This document shows, piece by piece, positions 18,243-28,262 of a stretch of 31,685 bases of DNA. The translations under genes and the position numbers were made by a program. Numbering within the stretch: the stretch's first letter is position 1; each line of letters opens with the position of its first letter. The notes beneath the pieces were generated by a model that did not search any database, was not told where the DNA came from, and worked only from the letters and a program-made list of their open reading frames with translations. The DNA comes from Chara braunii (taxonomy: Eukaryota > Streptophyta > Charophyceae > Charales > Characeae), in contig BFEA01000183.1 in NCBI GenBank assembly GCA_003427395.1, forward strand, positions 1,731,364-1,763,048, in the 5' to 3' direction.

Positions 18243-18960
18243 TTCTTCAACAACATAGACGGTGAGAGGGATAGAAAGAACAAAAGAGGTATGAAACATG
18301 TGAGGATAGAGGCACGCAGACATTTCCAGAGGTAAGTCATTTTTCCCAGCGTGTGCATGCCGCACATTTCGAGAGAGAGAGACAGACCCCAAACCAACTA
18401 CCTACGTGCCAGCCGAACCCCCCCCCGCCCGCTCCCCAAGATCAAGTGTGGTATCTGCTCCGATCAGATTCATTCTGATTCGTGGTCCATCGAGGCCTTT
18501 TTTATGAACAAAAAAAAAAAAAGCAGCGTGCGCTAAAGCAAGCGCAGAGAGAGAGAGAGAGAGAGAAGTGAGAGAGAGAGAGAGAACATAGGAAGCCGGC
18601 ATCGGGGAGATCTCGGCGCCAGCCGAACCCCCCCCCCACCCCCAACCCCCCAGAAAAACTTCTCTGTTCAAAGTTTTCTCACCGGATTCGAGGAGATCTC
18701 GGCGAGCGCAATCCAACCATGGTTTAAAAAAATAAAATAAAAAAAATTGACCCACTTCTGGGCCCAACCGGAATTCCGGTTGGACGACCTGGGGTCCAAC
18801 TGGCCCAGTTGGGACCGGTCCGGTCCAACTGGCCGGTTGACGACACAACCCTGCTTTGCTGTCCATTCTATGTGATGGCGTCCTACAGAAAGTGTACAGG
18901 TACCGCAGCCACGGGTAGTGTGATCAAGACAACAACACACACGTGAGCATGCACAACAAC
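18243..18960. other. Non-coding simple-sequence region
   Basis: No gene is visible. The region holds (GA)n tracts at about 18370-18385 and 18545-18585, two C-rich runs (about 18418-18432 and 18625-18650), an A-rich tract at 18510-18522, an A/T tract at 18724-18747, and a cluster of G/C palindromes at 18760-18840. A 154-codon minus-strand open frame here (18402-18866) consists of low-complexity sequence and is not a credible protein. Confidence 0.6.
18764..18783. repeat. 20-base perfect palindrome in a palindrome cluster
   Basis: CCAACCGGAATTCCGGTTGG is identical to its reverse complement. Within the next 60 bases lie near-palindromes built from the same words (GGTCCAACTGG with CCAGTTGGGACC, GGACCGGTCC, AACTGGCCGGTT). 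No protein is known to me for it. Confidence 0.8.
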
Positions 18961-19440
18961 TGTTACGGACTCCGCCAGGGCTCGATCCCTGGTCTATCTT
19001 TTTGCTGTTTCGGCTGCATCCCGTTTTCGGCCTGGCACCCTTTTTCCAAACCCCTCCTTTGGTACTGTAGGATTTTGGACAACTGGCGCCATGCTGCAAT
19101 TCGGGCGCCACTTTCAAATACCGCATTTTTCAGTTCTGCCCTCGGGGCCTTTGCAGAAATGCCCCTGGTACCGTACGTGTCACCGATACTTATACCGGCT
19201 CCCCGTAAGGTACGGGGACCAGTCTCGTACCAGTTTTCTGCTGCTGTACTCGTACTCACTGTGACTTGCTGTTTCGGCATTCGGAATCCAAGACTTCGAC
19301 TTTGTGCCGTGCCACTGTGTCTGCGTCCGACCCTCAGTCCGAGTCAGTCGTGTCGAGTGAGTGAGTGTGTGTGTGTGCTCTCCCTCTCTCCCTCTCTGTC
19401 TCCTCTCCCTCGGCTCACCCTCAGCCTCACGCCCGTCACA
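18961..19440 (+). repeat. E3 5' LTR
   Basis: This 480-base segment starts TGTTACGGACTCC and ends CCCGTCACA, giving a TG...CA boundary with imperfect terminal inverted repeats (TGTTAC/GTCACA). A primer-binding site follows after one base. No second copy lies in the window, so it is recognised from its ends and the adjacent primer site, not from a pair. Confidence 0.75.
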
Positions 19441-19441
19441 C

Positions 19442-19453
19442 TGGTATCGGAGC
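19442..19453 (+). promoter_or_regulatory. E3 primer-binding site (Met-tRNA type)
   Basis: TGGTATCGGAGC lies one base after the LTR. It differs from the common initiator Met-tRNA site by a single base and is identical over 11 bases to the E1 site at 1730. The next bases (GGTTCGAACCC) resemble the complement of a tRNA T-arm, although the spacing is not exact. Confidence 0.82.
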
Positions 19454-19874
19454 GGTTCGAACCCGCCTGACCCACCTTGCTTCGTCGCCATCACCTGGCC
19501 ATCATCATCATCGTCGTCGTGATCGTCGTCGCAGTGCCACGTCATCGTCGCGATCGTCGCCGTCGTGCCACGTCATCACCGTCATCGTCGCAATCATCGT
19601 CGTCGTGCCACGTCATCATCATCGCGATCGTCGTCGTCGTGCCACGTCACCATCGCCATGCCCGTCGTCCTTGTCGCCACGCTGTGCCATCCTCGTCATC
19701 ATCGTTGCTACCCCGCGCAGATAAGTAATCGACGACAATTTTATTATTATTATTTTTTTTTTTCTTATTCTTTTCTTCCTCTTCGATTCTCCTTCTTCTT
19801 CTTCTTCTCCTTTTCATCTTGGTCTTTTTCTTTTCATCATCTTCTTCTTCTTCCTCTTCTTCTTCTTTTTTCTA

Positions 19875-19906
<32 letters not shown>

Positions 19907-20168
19907 TTCTTCTTCTTCTTCTTCTTCGTCACGACTCCGATTCCGCTCCCTCGCAACCTCCCCTCCCCGACTTTCGATCTTCGCCCCCCACACGCTCTTT
20001 CCCCCCCCCCGCGCAACACCCCTGTCTGCTGCTGTCCGTGCACGTGGCCATCTGCACGTGGCAGCTTGCTGTAGCTGGTGAAGACCCCCCTGGCTAGGGG
20101 GCTGCGCTACAGATTTTTATAATTATTATTATTATTTTTTTCCTACATTGATTGCTGCTGCAGCAGCT
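19454..20168 (+). other. E3 leader, simple-sequence part
   Basis: A CGTC/CATC-rich minisatellite occupies about 19490-19690, with GTGCCACGTCA recurring at 19534, 19565, 19605 and 19639. T-rich sequence follows, then a long CTT/TTC tract from about 19784 to 19926, C-rich sequence and an ATT tract at about 20120. The open frames over it are products of low complexity. A short C6/G5 inverted repeat lies at 20085-20101. Confidence 0.65.
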
Positions 20169-20258
20169 NNNNNNNNNNNNNNNNNNNNNNNNNNNNNNNN
20201 NNNNNNNNNNNNNNNNNNNNNNNNNNNNNNNNNNNNNNNNNNNNNNNNNNNNNNNNNN
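20169..20258. other. Assembly gap of 90 n
   Basis: Ninety unresolved bases between low-complexity flanks (GCTGCTGCAGCAGCT on the left, C-rich on the right). The gap length is probably an estimate. Confidence 0.95.
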
Positions 20259-22398
20259 TCTCCCCCCACGCGGCTGATCTCACCCCCCGCCCCCACTACC
20301 CAACCTTGTTTCTGCTCGCCCTTCCCCCCCTCCGTACGATAACCCTATTGATCGACAAAACTTCACAATACTTTATTCTTCCATTTTGAACATTAAAATT
20401 ACTTGAACTTCTTTATTTTTGAAAATTTACATTTTCCTTTTTGAAAGTAAATAATTAATGTTTCGTATTTCAAATTAGATTAGAGTTTCGCATCTTCACC
20501 TTATTATCAAACATTAACTCAATTAATCTCCTTTTTTTTTATTTTATTTTTTAACATCTCCTTTTTTTCGAATTTCATTTTCAAATTTCTCGGCAATTAC
20601 TTAAATTAACTTAAAATCCAATCTAAATCCGTTAATTTGCACTAAAATAAGTTAACTTCAATCAAATCAGTATTAGAATTTAATTCATTTAATAAAATTC
20701 ATTGAAATTAATTACAGTCGCTTTAAATTCGTTTCAAATTGATTAAAATCCCTTAAATTACATTTGCATGGGTCCTGAAGACCCTTTCACGCAAGTGTGT
20801 ACATGTCATGCATCATCCTCACACACCACGATCAATAGTCTCAAGTCATAGACAAAGGTAGATGAGAAGAGGACCGAGTTTCACAACTTATATTATCAGA
20901 AATATGAATACAAAGTGTTTCAAAGTTCCCCTGAGTCCAGTGCTCATCAGCGCAACACCAATCTCTTGTCAACTCATCAATATGACTTCCAGTGAATCAG
21001 CGCGACTCCTGCAGATAGTCTCCAAGTCATCAATGTGGTCACTACTCATCAGCGCCACCTCTGCAGGTCACATCCAACTCAGGTAAGTATCTTCCATAGT
21101 CGAACCTTGAATGAACACTCTCAGCCAGTCCCTTCCTCCTACGATGCATACACACTCTTCACTCATGAGGATCTACCCTGAATACTACTCATAGCTACCT
21201 ACTAACCCACTACTACTAATGCTAACTCGCTGGGCAGCTATGGCTGCATCACTTCCAGCACACAGACTTCTTCCTCCATTCAGCGCATCTTCTACCTCCA
21301 GCGCAGCTCCTCCTGACTAACGCACAAGCGCAACAGCACTTCCACGCATTGAAGCCAGTGGAGATCTGGCGAGGAATGAGGCAGGCAGCTCCCTTTATAG
21401 TGCTGGTCATTCCTCGCTGGGTCTGCATTGGCTCAGTTCAGTCTTCCTTTTGTCCCATACCCTGCAAAGCATGTGTCCCAGTACAGTCCCAATGAAATCC
21501 AACTGCTGCTGAGGCCTTTCGGCCTGGATTCGGACTTCAAAGTCTGGATCTGGACTGACCCCTTGACTTATACCAGAACTGGGACTGTGCCTATGGACTT
21601 TACGTTTGGACAGGCACAACTCTAAACGAACAGACACAGTTACTGCTTGAACAGACACTTTCCTTTGCACGAACAGATACACTGCCTGCACGTACAGACA
21701 CACTCTTACCCGGACAGACATGACATACACATCTCCTGGTGAACAGGTAAGTCTTTTGACAATGCCCTTTGCCTTAGATTTAGATGCGCTTGTTGACAGA
21801 GAACTTGACCTTTGACCTGCTTTCACGTTTCTGAGCCCTGGCGAGATACCTTTTCACAATGCTTTACTTTTACAAGGCCCGTGCTGTTTTTCTTTTACAA
21901 GGCCTGAGGCCTATTTCGGGTAAAGGCCCTTTTACATTGATATTAAACCCTTTCATTAAATGTTAACAATTTAAATTTGCATTCAAATAAATATTTAATT
22001 CATTTCAATATTTTCTAAAAGTCATTTCTATTTTAAATTTCGATTTTTTTTTTCAAATTAATTATTTCGAAAATCCTTAATTTTGAAATTCAATTAATTT
22101 CATTCCTTTTTTTGTAAAATCTTCATCTTAAATTTTAATTTTCTCGAGTTAATTTATTGCGGGCATTTTTGCTGAATTAAATTACAAGCTGCCTCCACAT
22201 AAATCCCCAAATTCCTTTTATCCTTTCCTTTTTCAAAAAACTAAAAATAAAAAAAAATCCTCCTTGAAATTTATTGAATTCTTTTTTGACATTTTGTAAA
22301 TTCGAAATTCTTTTTTTTTCTTCTTCTTTGGAAAACCTTGGCAATTATCTTTATTTATTGATCAATAAATAAGGGATTGCCCCCCCCCCCACCTCCAC
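20259..22398 (+). other. E3 leader, AT-rich blocks around a mixed-composition block
   Basis: No convincing gene is visible. The stretches at about 20345-20762 and 21945-22375 are strongly AT-rich, with many AATT and poly(T) runs. Between them, 20763-21944 has ordinary composition with short open frames (20862-21086, 21407-21826) that match nothing I recognise. It has recurring words such as CAACTCATCA and CATCAGCGC, and in 21600-21750 many spaced copies of GAACAGACAC-like sequence. A C13 run at 22381 immediately precedes the gag start. Confidence 0.5.
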
Positions 22399-22797
22399 AT
22401 GTCACCACGCCAAACCAAGAACTTCCAACGTGCTGCCGCCGCCGCTGCTACTGTCGCAGCCACCACTTATGCTGCATCCTCCACACCCGTTCAGGCCATG
22501 TCCTCCACCCCCTCTTCCCACGACATGGCCGCATCCTCCATCAACATGTCTGACATTCGCACCGACTCAGTCGATAGCATCGCCCGCAACCTCGCAGGCG
22601 AACAACCACCAGCAAACACTGCCATCCCCGACCTCTCCGTCATCCTCCACGCACTCAACACCCTTCGAACCTCCGTCACCGCCTCTCTCGACGACATAAA
22701 GGCCAAGATGTCGTCCATATGCGACCGCGTCACCACGATTCGAAGGGACCATCCCTCCATCACGGTCGTCACCACCGCGCAAATCACTCCCTCCTCA

Positions 22798-22917
22798 CAG
22801 CGCAAACCACTCCGTCCTCCACAGCGCAAGCCACTCCGTCCTCCACAACGCAAACCACTCCGTCCTCCACAGCGCAAACCACTCCGTCCTCCATAGCGCA
22901 AGCCACTCCCTCCTCCA
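22798..22917. repeat. Five tandem 24-base units in E3 gag
   Basis: The unit CAGCGCAAACCACTCCGTCC plus TCCA repeats at 22798, 22822, 22846, 22870 and 22894, encoding QRKPLRPP in the gag frame (or TAQTTPSS in the next). Copies differ by one to three bases. The fifth begins TAG instead of CAG, creating the stop in gag. A degenerate sixth unit precedes the array. Confidence 0.93.
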
Positions 22918-23945
22918 CAGCCGCCTCCAGCAACACCCCCCCCCCCCACCTCCTCCACTCCTACCACCTCTACCACCACATCCACCAACCCTTCAACCTC
23001 CACCACCCTTCCGTTCCCTCCACCTCCTCCCTCATCCGGAGCATCCAGCACACCGCCTCTTTACCCCCCGCACTCCCAAACCCTCTCCCAACCCATCACG
23101 ACCACCTCCACCATCCCCACCATCTGTCCCACCTATTCCCAAGTCACCTCCGGGATTTACCCCGCAATGCCACAACTCCCCCCCAACTACCTCCTTGAGG
23201 ACAACAACCAAATCGACCACGCCTACTACAACACCACCCCCGATAACCTCAGCTTCAACACCCTCGCGCAGATCGTTCACCGCGACGGGGGAATCCCCCG
23301 TTCCTTCCGATCTGGCGAAATCATGTCCTTCTCCGGCCTCCCCCACGAGGACGTTTTCCTCTTCCTAACCCAGCTTCAAAACTCTTTTCACCTCCACCAC
23401 ATGCCCCTTGCCCACTGGCTCCCCATTGCCACCTCCCGCCTCCTCGGCAATGCAGCCAAATGGTGGATGACTGAAGTTAGCAACCGTCGAGCCTCCGGAG
23501 GACCACGTCACACCTTCCTCCAATGGGCCAACCTTCTCACTGCCACCTTCCGCCCCAGAAAACCATTGACGACTACCTTGAACAATTCTGCCACCTCCGC
23601 CAGACCGGTCCCACGGACCGCTTCGTCCAATACGTCCGCTCCCTCCGCCACCACCTCCCCCACACCGTCATTCCCGACTTTGCGTTCATCTCCCGCATCA
23701 AACGAGTATGCCACAAAGACCTTGCAACCGCCCTCACCCACAAACCCGACATGCCCCTTGCTGACCTCCTCTCTCGCATCCTTCACCACGATCGACTCCT
23801 CCACCCCCACCACCAGCCCCCGCCCGGCACCTCCCGCACCCGCTTTTTCCACCACATCACCCCCGAAGACAACCTCCATCACTTCCTCGGACGAGTTCAC
23901 CACACCTGACCCCGACACATCTTCCAATTCACTCGACTCTTCATC

Positions 23946-24242
23946 CCTCACTTCCGAGGAACCCGATGTCGTCCAATTCATGAGAATGGAGCGCAAAGAT
24001 CACAACTCCCGACCACCCTCATCTACCCCACCCTCCCGCCTCAAGAAACTTACCTCCGAGGAGCGCACCTACCTCCAAGCAAAAGGGGGTTGCGCCTCAC
24101 TTCTGAGGAACCCGATGTCGTCCAATTCATGAGAATGGAGCGCAAAGATCACAACTCCCGACCACCCTCATCTACCCCGCCCTCCCGCCTCAAGAAACTT
24201 ACCTCCGAGGAGCGCACCTACCTCCAAGCAAAAGGGGGTTGC
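23946..24242. repeat. 149-base tandem duplication near the E3 gag zinc knuckle
   Basis: The sequence from CCTCACTTCCGAGGAACCCG to GGGGGTTGC at 23946-24094 is repeated at 24095-24242 with very few differences (TTCCGAGG against TTCTGAGG, CCCCACCC against CCCCGCCC). As 149 is not a multiple of three, the first copy runs into a stop (24130-24132) and only the second copy leads on to the zinc knuckle. Confidence 0.92.
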
Positions 24243-24432
24243 TTCCGTTGTAGCCGATTGGGGCACCAACAAACCAACTGCCCCAACGCTGCACGATTCA
24301 CCCGCCAGTCCACCTCCACTCGACCTGCAACCTCCGCATCACCGCCCTCGGCAAGCGCGGGCCCCTCCTCATCATGAACACCGTCCCCAGGACATTGGCC
24401 CGACATCTACATCGCGTCTGTCGGCCCACCCA

Positions 24433-25240
24433 TTGGTGACGTCCTCCGTCCCACCGATGGCCCATCTGGCATCGACAATTTGTCCGCCACCCCCCTCTCC
24501 GGCGATGCCCCCTCCACCGGACGACTCCCAGGCGTCGCAAACGCCTCCCACTGCCTCATGCTCCTTTACCCTTCTTCCAAATCCATCCACTATCACCTTC
24601 TCCGATGTTGTTGAGGAACAAGCCCGGCACGATCGGCTTGTCCGCTTAGGCAACGAACAACGCCGCCTCAACACCATCATCTCCATCGCCAACTCATCTC
24701 GTTTCCACCTCAAATTCATCGCTGCCACCCTTGGTGCGTCTACAACTAAGTTTCGTGCCCTCCTCGACATTGGAGCCACCGGTAACTTCATCACCGACGC
24801 GTGTGTCCACAAAGCCGGTCTTACCTCTACTGGTTATGACTCCCCGATGACGATTCGCCTAGGGGACAAAGACACCGCCGTCGTAGTAGACTGCACGGTT
24901 CCCGAGACCACCATGACCGTCGGAACCCTCCGCAGTCAGGTCTCGTTTGATGTAATGCACTTAATGTGCGACATCGTCTTAGGAACCACGTGGCTGGACT
25001 GCTACATGCCATACGCATTCCACCCCAACTTCCTTCGCCTCACCAACCCCCCCGACACAACCATCGACATCCCCTATCTCCCATATCAGACCCCCAAGGC
25101 TTTGTCACCCCACACCAATTCCTCCACATGGCTCGCCTTAACCTCGACTCCGCCTACTACTGTCTTGTCCTCGATCGTGAAAGTTCCTAGGACTTACTCC
25201 CGACGGACAAACCCGATCAAGGCCCCCCCTCCAACCCCGC
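24433..25240 (+). pseudogene. E3 retropepsin-like protease
   Basis: Residues 80-180 of the frame from 24433 hold the protease: FRALLDIGATGNFITDACVH, with Asp112-Ile-Gly at 24766-24774 where DTG or DSG is usual, then MTIRLGDKDTAVVVDCTVPE and CDIVLGTTWLDCYMP (closing LGxxWL motif). The preceding Pro-rich stretch is the Gag-Pro linker. A frameshift near 25100 moves the linker (TPHQFLHMARLNLDSAYYCL) to the RT frame, and a TAG at 25188-25190 interrupts it. Confidence 0.82.
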
Positions 25241-26755
25241 CATCACCTCAATCCTCGACGAGTTCAGGGACGTCTTTCCCGAGTCCTTACCCNCCGGACT
25301 ACCTCCGGATCGTGGCGTATCGCATACCATCGATTTGGAACCCGGACATTCTCCACCTTGCCGCCCTCCATACCAACTCTCTTTCCCCGAANCCGAAGAA
25401 ATGAANCGGCAACTCGGTGAACTCCTTGAAAAAGGGTTCATTAAGCCAAGTTCATCCCCCTTCGGAACCAGCTGCCTTTTCGTCAAGAAAGGTGGAACTT
25501 CGGAACTCCGCATGTGCACAGACTACCGCGCCTCGAACCGGATCATGATCAAGAACAAGTACCCCCTACCTTGGATTTCCGAGCTCCTTGATCATCTCCG
25601 TGGAGCCAAGTACTTTACCAAGATCGACCTTCGCAGTGGCTTCCACCAGATCCGTATCCGCGAAAAGGACACCCACAAGACCGCCTTCCGCTCTCGGTTC
25701 GGGCACTACGAGTTCCTCGTGATGCCAATCGGACTCACCAATGCCCCCTCTACCTTCCAATCTACCATGAACCACATCTTCCGCAACCTCCTCGAAGTCT
25801 GTGTCGCCATCTACCTTGATGACATCCTTGTCTTCAACCCCACCTTCGAGTCCCACCTTCAGCACCTCAGCCAAGTCTTCTCGATCCTCCGAGAGCAAAA
25901 ATTTTACGCCAAGCTCAGCAAATGTACGTTTGTCGCTTCGAGCGTCGAATACCTCGGCCATATTGTCTCCGCTGAAGGCATCCGTATGGACCCCTCGAAG
26001 GTCACAGCCCTCATCGAGTACCCCCCACCCAAGACCCTCCTCCAACTCTGTTCCTTCCCCGACCTTGCCAACTATTACCGCCCGTTCATTCGCAACTTTT
26101 CCGAGATCTCTTACCCTCTCCACGAACTCACCCGCAAGGACGAGCCCTTCCATTGGAACGATCGCCGCCAACACGCTTTCGACTTACTCAAGCAAACCAT
26201 CACCACAGCCCCTGTCCTCAAGATCGCCGACCCCACTCGCCATTTCTATGTCCCCACTGACTCCTCCGACTTCGCCATCGGAGCCGTACTGTCCCAACAT
26301 TTCCCCCGCGACACCGCCGAGACCCCCTCCATCAAGGACTCGCCCACTCACCCCGAGGCTCCACCTGGCGAATACCCCATCGCCTTCGCAAGCAAGAAAC
26401 TCCTTCCCGCGAAGATGAATAACCCCTCCAACGAGAAGGAACTCCTCATCGTGATTTACGCCCTCACAGTCTAGTGCCCGTACCTCGACGGACAATACTT
26501 CACCATCCGCACTGACAACACCATCGTCTCCTCCATCCTCTCCAAGAAAGATATCACTCCACGCCAAGCCCGCTGGCTAGACTTCCTTGCCCAGTTCACA
26601 TTCACCATTTGCCATACCCCCGACAAAAGCAACCGTGTTGCGGATGCCCTCTCTAAACGACCCGACCACAAGCCCCCGGAGAAAGTCTACGCCGCCATGA
26701 CTCATATTCAATTCTTTCCATCACTTCATCAGCGATACACCCAAGGCTATCTTTC
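25241..26755 (+). pseudogene. E3 reverse transcriptase and RNase H
   Basis: ILDEFRDVFPESLP opens the RT lead-in, where three n bases occur (25293, 25392, 25406). In the frame from 25335: GFIKPSSSPFGTSCLFVKKG (34-53), MCTDYRASNRI, YFTKIDLRSGFHQI (catalytic Asp 98), FLVMPIGLTNAPSTFQ, VAIYLDDILVF (YLDD, residues 160-163, both Asp present), FYAKLSKCTFV, YLGHIVSAEGI. RNase H starts at VPTDSSDFAIGAVLS (residue 309 Asp). The frame stops at a TAG (26472-26474) where Trp is expected (LTV-stop-CPYLDGQYFTIRTDN); past it the frame runs on through ITPRQARWLDFLAQF and NRVADALSKRP to 26755. The RT is the best-kept part of E3. Confidence 0.93.
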
Positions 26756-26790
26756 CTGCTCAAGAAGCGCATCCATCTCCTTTACCTAGT
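26745..26790. other. Tail-to-tail junction between E3 and E4
   Basis: Plus-strand E3 coding similarity (THIQFFPSLHQRYTQGYL) ends about here, before its integrase. Minus-strand E4 integrase (HPDTKCPALDD, stop at 26786-26788, then KEMDALLEQE) also ends about here, before its C-terminal module. Neither element has a 3' LTR at this point. The exact breakpoint cannot be set by eye. Confidence 0.65.
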
Positions 26791-27600
26791 CATCGAGGGC
26801 AGGGCATTTGGTGTCGGGATGGATCTGAGATGGACGGAGAAGGTCAGATGGGACACGAGGATGGTATCCCAAGTCACAGTAGTAGGGAGACATGCCAGTC
26901 GCAGGTGAAATAACATGGTTATAAGCAATCTTTGCGTGAGCAAGATGGAGATCCCAATCAGAGTCATTCTCAACAAACTTCTTGAGGATACTCCCAAGAG
27001 TTTTGTTGGTGACCTCAGTCTGTCCATCTGACTGGGGGTGATAGGAGGAGGAGAGGCGAAGCTCGGAGCCATAGATCTCATGGAGTTCACGCCAGAAATG
27101 AGAAGTAAAGCGGGGATCGCGATCAGAGATGATGCTAGTGGGAAGACCGTGATGAATGGCAATACGGTTGAAGTATAGGGAGGCGATGTCTTTGGCTGAA
27201 CTAGCATACTTGCAAGGGAGGAAGTGAGCATGCTTAGTCAACCGGCAGACAAAGACGAAGATGGCGTCGTGGCCTCGTGGGGTAGGGGGACGAAGAGGAC
27301 CGATGAAGTCCATGGAGACAAAAGTCCAACACTGAGTGGGAATGGGTAAGGGATGAAGAAGATCGTAGGGGGGGTGGTTGGAAATGTTGGCCTCCTGGCA
27401 GATCCTGCAGGTGCCGACGTACTCCTTAGTGAAGGGACAACGATGCTCCCCGTAGTAATGGCGGTAGAGGCGGTCAAGTGTCTTGAAGACACCGAGATGA
27501 CCGGCGGCGCACTGGTCGTGACACTCAGCGACAGCCCGAACGCGGCGCTGGCCAGTAGAGGGCACACATAAGCGAGGAGTACGGGTACCTTGGCGACCAA
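26786..27600 (-). pseudogene. E4 integrase, zinc finger and catalytic core
   Basis: The 259-codon frame from 27565 holds the HHCC finger (ECHDQCAAGHLGVFKT, TCRICQEANI) and an undamaged DDE core: Asp86 in VSMDFIGPL, Asp148 in ISDRDPRF and Glu184 in SDGQTEVTN, with WDLHLAHAKIAYNHVISPAT after it. It ends with HPDTKCPALDD and a TAG at 26786-26788. Reading through gives a few more plausible residues (KEMDALLEQE) before the junction with E3. The GPY/F and chromodomain modules are missing. RLCVPSTGQR links it to the RNase H side in the same frame. Confidence 0.92.
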
Positions 27601-28262
27601 GCCAGTATAGGAGTCCAGAGGGATCGAGCTAGAAGTTAGGGACGGACTTGCCAACTTGTAGGTCGGCGTAGATGGACTGAAACTCAGGGCACTGGGTGTA
27701 TGCGCAACAGTACTCATCCAGAAAGGCGGGGTGGATGGTGGGAGCTGAAATAGCAAATAGCTGACGATCCTCACACTGAAGGTCGGGGCAGCGGGATAAG
27801 GCATCTGCGACGCGATTGCTTTCGCCGAAAATCTTCTTGATGGTAAAGAAATACTGAGAGATCACGCCACCAACGAGCCTGGCGAGAAGTGAGCTTGGGC
27901 TTCGGCTGGAAGGCGGCAAGGACAAAGTTGTCCGTCAAAACGGTGAAAGTGTGACCGTGTAAGTGATGACGCCACTTCTTAACAGCGTAAACCAGCGCAA
28001 GGACCTCGCGCTCGTCGGCAGTATAGTTACGCTCAGCGAGAAGTAGCTGTCGAGATAGATAAGCAACCAGACACTCTCCATCGCGAGACTCGACGGTACT
28101 GTCATCAGCAACGTCAGGAATATAAGGGGGTGGGGCCACTGAGGGGGTGGGCTGGATGGGTGCAAGATGAGCCGCAGTCGCTGGAGGTGGAGGAGGGAAG
28201 CGAGGGATGCGAGCGAGGCGGGACTCTGTGGAATCGGGAGAAGTAGAAGGGGCTGGGTAGAT
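27601..28262 (-). pseudogene. E4 RNase H, C-terminal part, and linker to integrase
   Basis: After the TAG at 28263-28265 the frame continues as IYPAPSTSPDSTESR, a Pro/Thr-rich insert, then DGECLVAYLSRQLLLAERNY, TADEREVLALVYAVKKWRHH and FTVLTDNFVLAAFQPKPKLT, the Ty3 RNase H core (28139-27880). A frameshift near 27880 moves the rest to the frame from 27925: GGVISQYFFTIKKIFGESNR and VADALSRCPDLQ. The linker ending KSVPNF meets a TAG at 27629-27631. The insert of about 45 residues between the GVALS motif and the next strand is longer than usual, as in E3. Confidence 0.88.

Larger units (their letters stand above)
22399..24400 (+). pseudogene. gag: E3 Gag with zinc knuckle
   Basis: It starts at 22399 (MSPRQTKNFQRAAAAAATV). 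The N-terminal part is Ala/Ser/Thr-rich with a short helical segment around residues 75-115. A TAG at 22894 lies inside a 24-base repeat array; the same frame then continues open through a Pro/Thr-rich stretch to the capsid-like domain (SFSGLPHEDVFLFLTQLQNS, LLGNAAKWWMTEV, TFLQWANLLTATF). A frameshift near 23560 leads to TIDDYLEQFCHLRQTG and VCHKDLATALTHKPDM in the second frame, then back to the first (SEEPDVVQFMRME). A 149-base tandem duplication interrupts the end. The CCHC knuckle CFRCSRLGHQQTNC is at 24240-24281. Confidence 0.85.
18961..26755 (+). mobile_element. E3: Ty3/gypsy retrotransposon, 3'-truncated
   Basis: The 5' LTR, primer site, a long leader, and gag, protease, RT and RNase H all lie on the plus strand in the expected order. 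The sequence stops shortly after RNase H, before any integrase or 3' LTR. Linking the LTR at 18961 to the gag at 22399 is an inference from order and orientation across about 3 kb of leader and a 90-base gap. The LTR might belong to a different element. Confidence 0.6.

Noticed and set aside
17921-18265. NdhF as a functional gene
   Set aside because: Only an internal piece of the protein, with no start, end or plastid neighbours.
19365-20074. Several overlapping frames with long Ser, His and Phe runs
   Set aside because: Products of CGTC/CATC and CTT microsatellites.
22798-22917. CRISPR-like array
   Set aside because: Units are directly adjacent 24-base tandem repeats with no spacers, in a coding region of a eukaryotic retrotransposon.
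22719-23198. 159-codon frame with Thr/Ser/Gln and His repeats
   Set aside because: It overlaps gag in another frame; the gag frame is continuous with the capsid-like region on both sides.
23508-26567. Large minus-strand frames (for example 23508-23996, 25566-26174, 26184-26567)
   Set aside because: Antisense shadows of E3 gag and pol, favoured by its C-rich coding strand.
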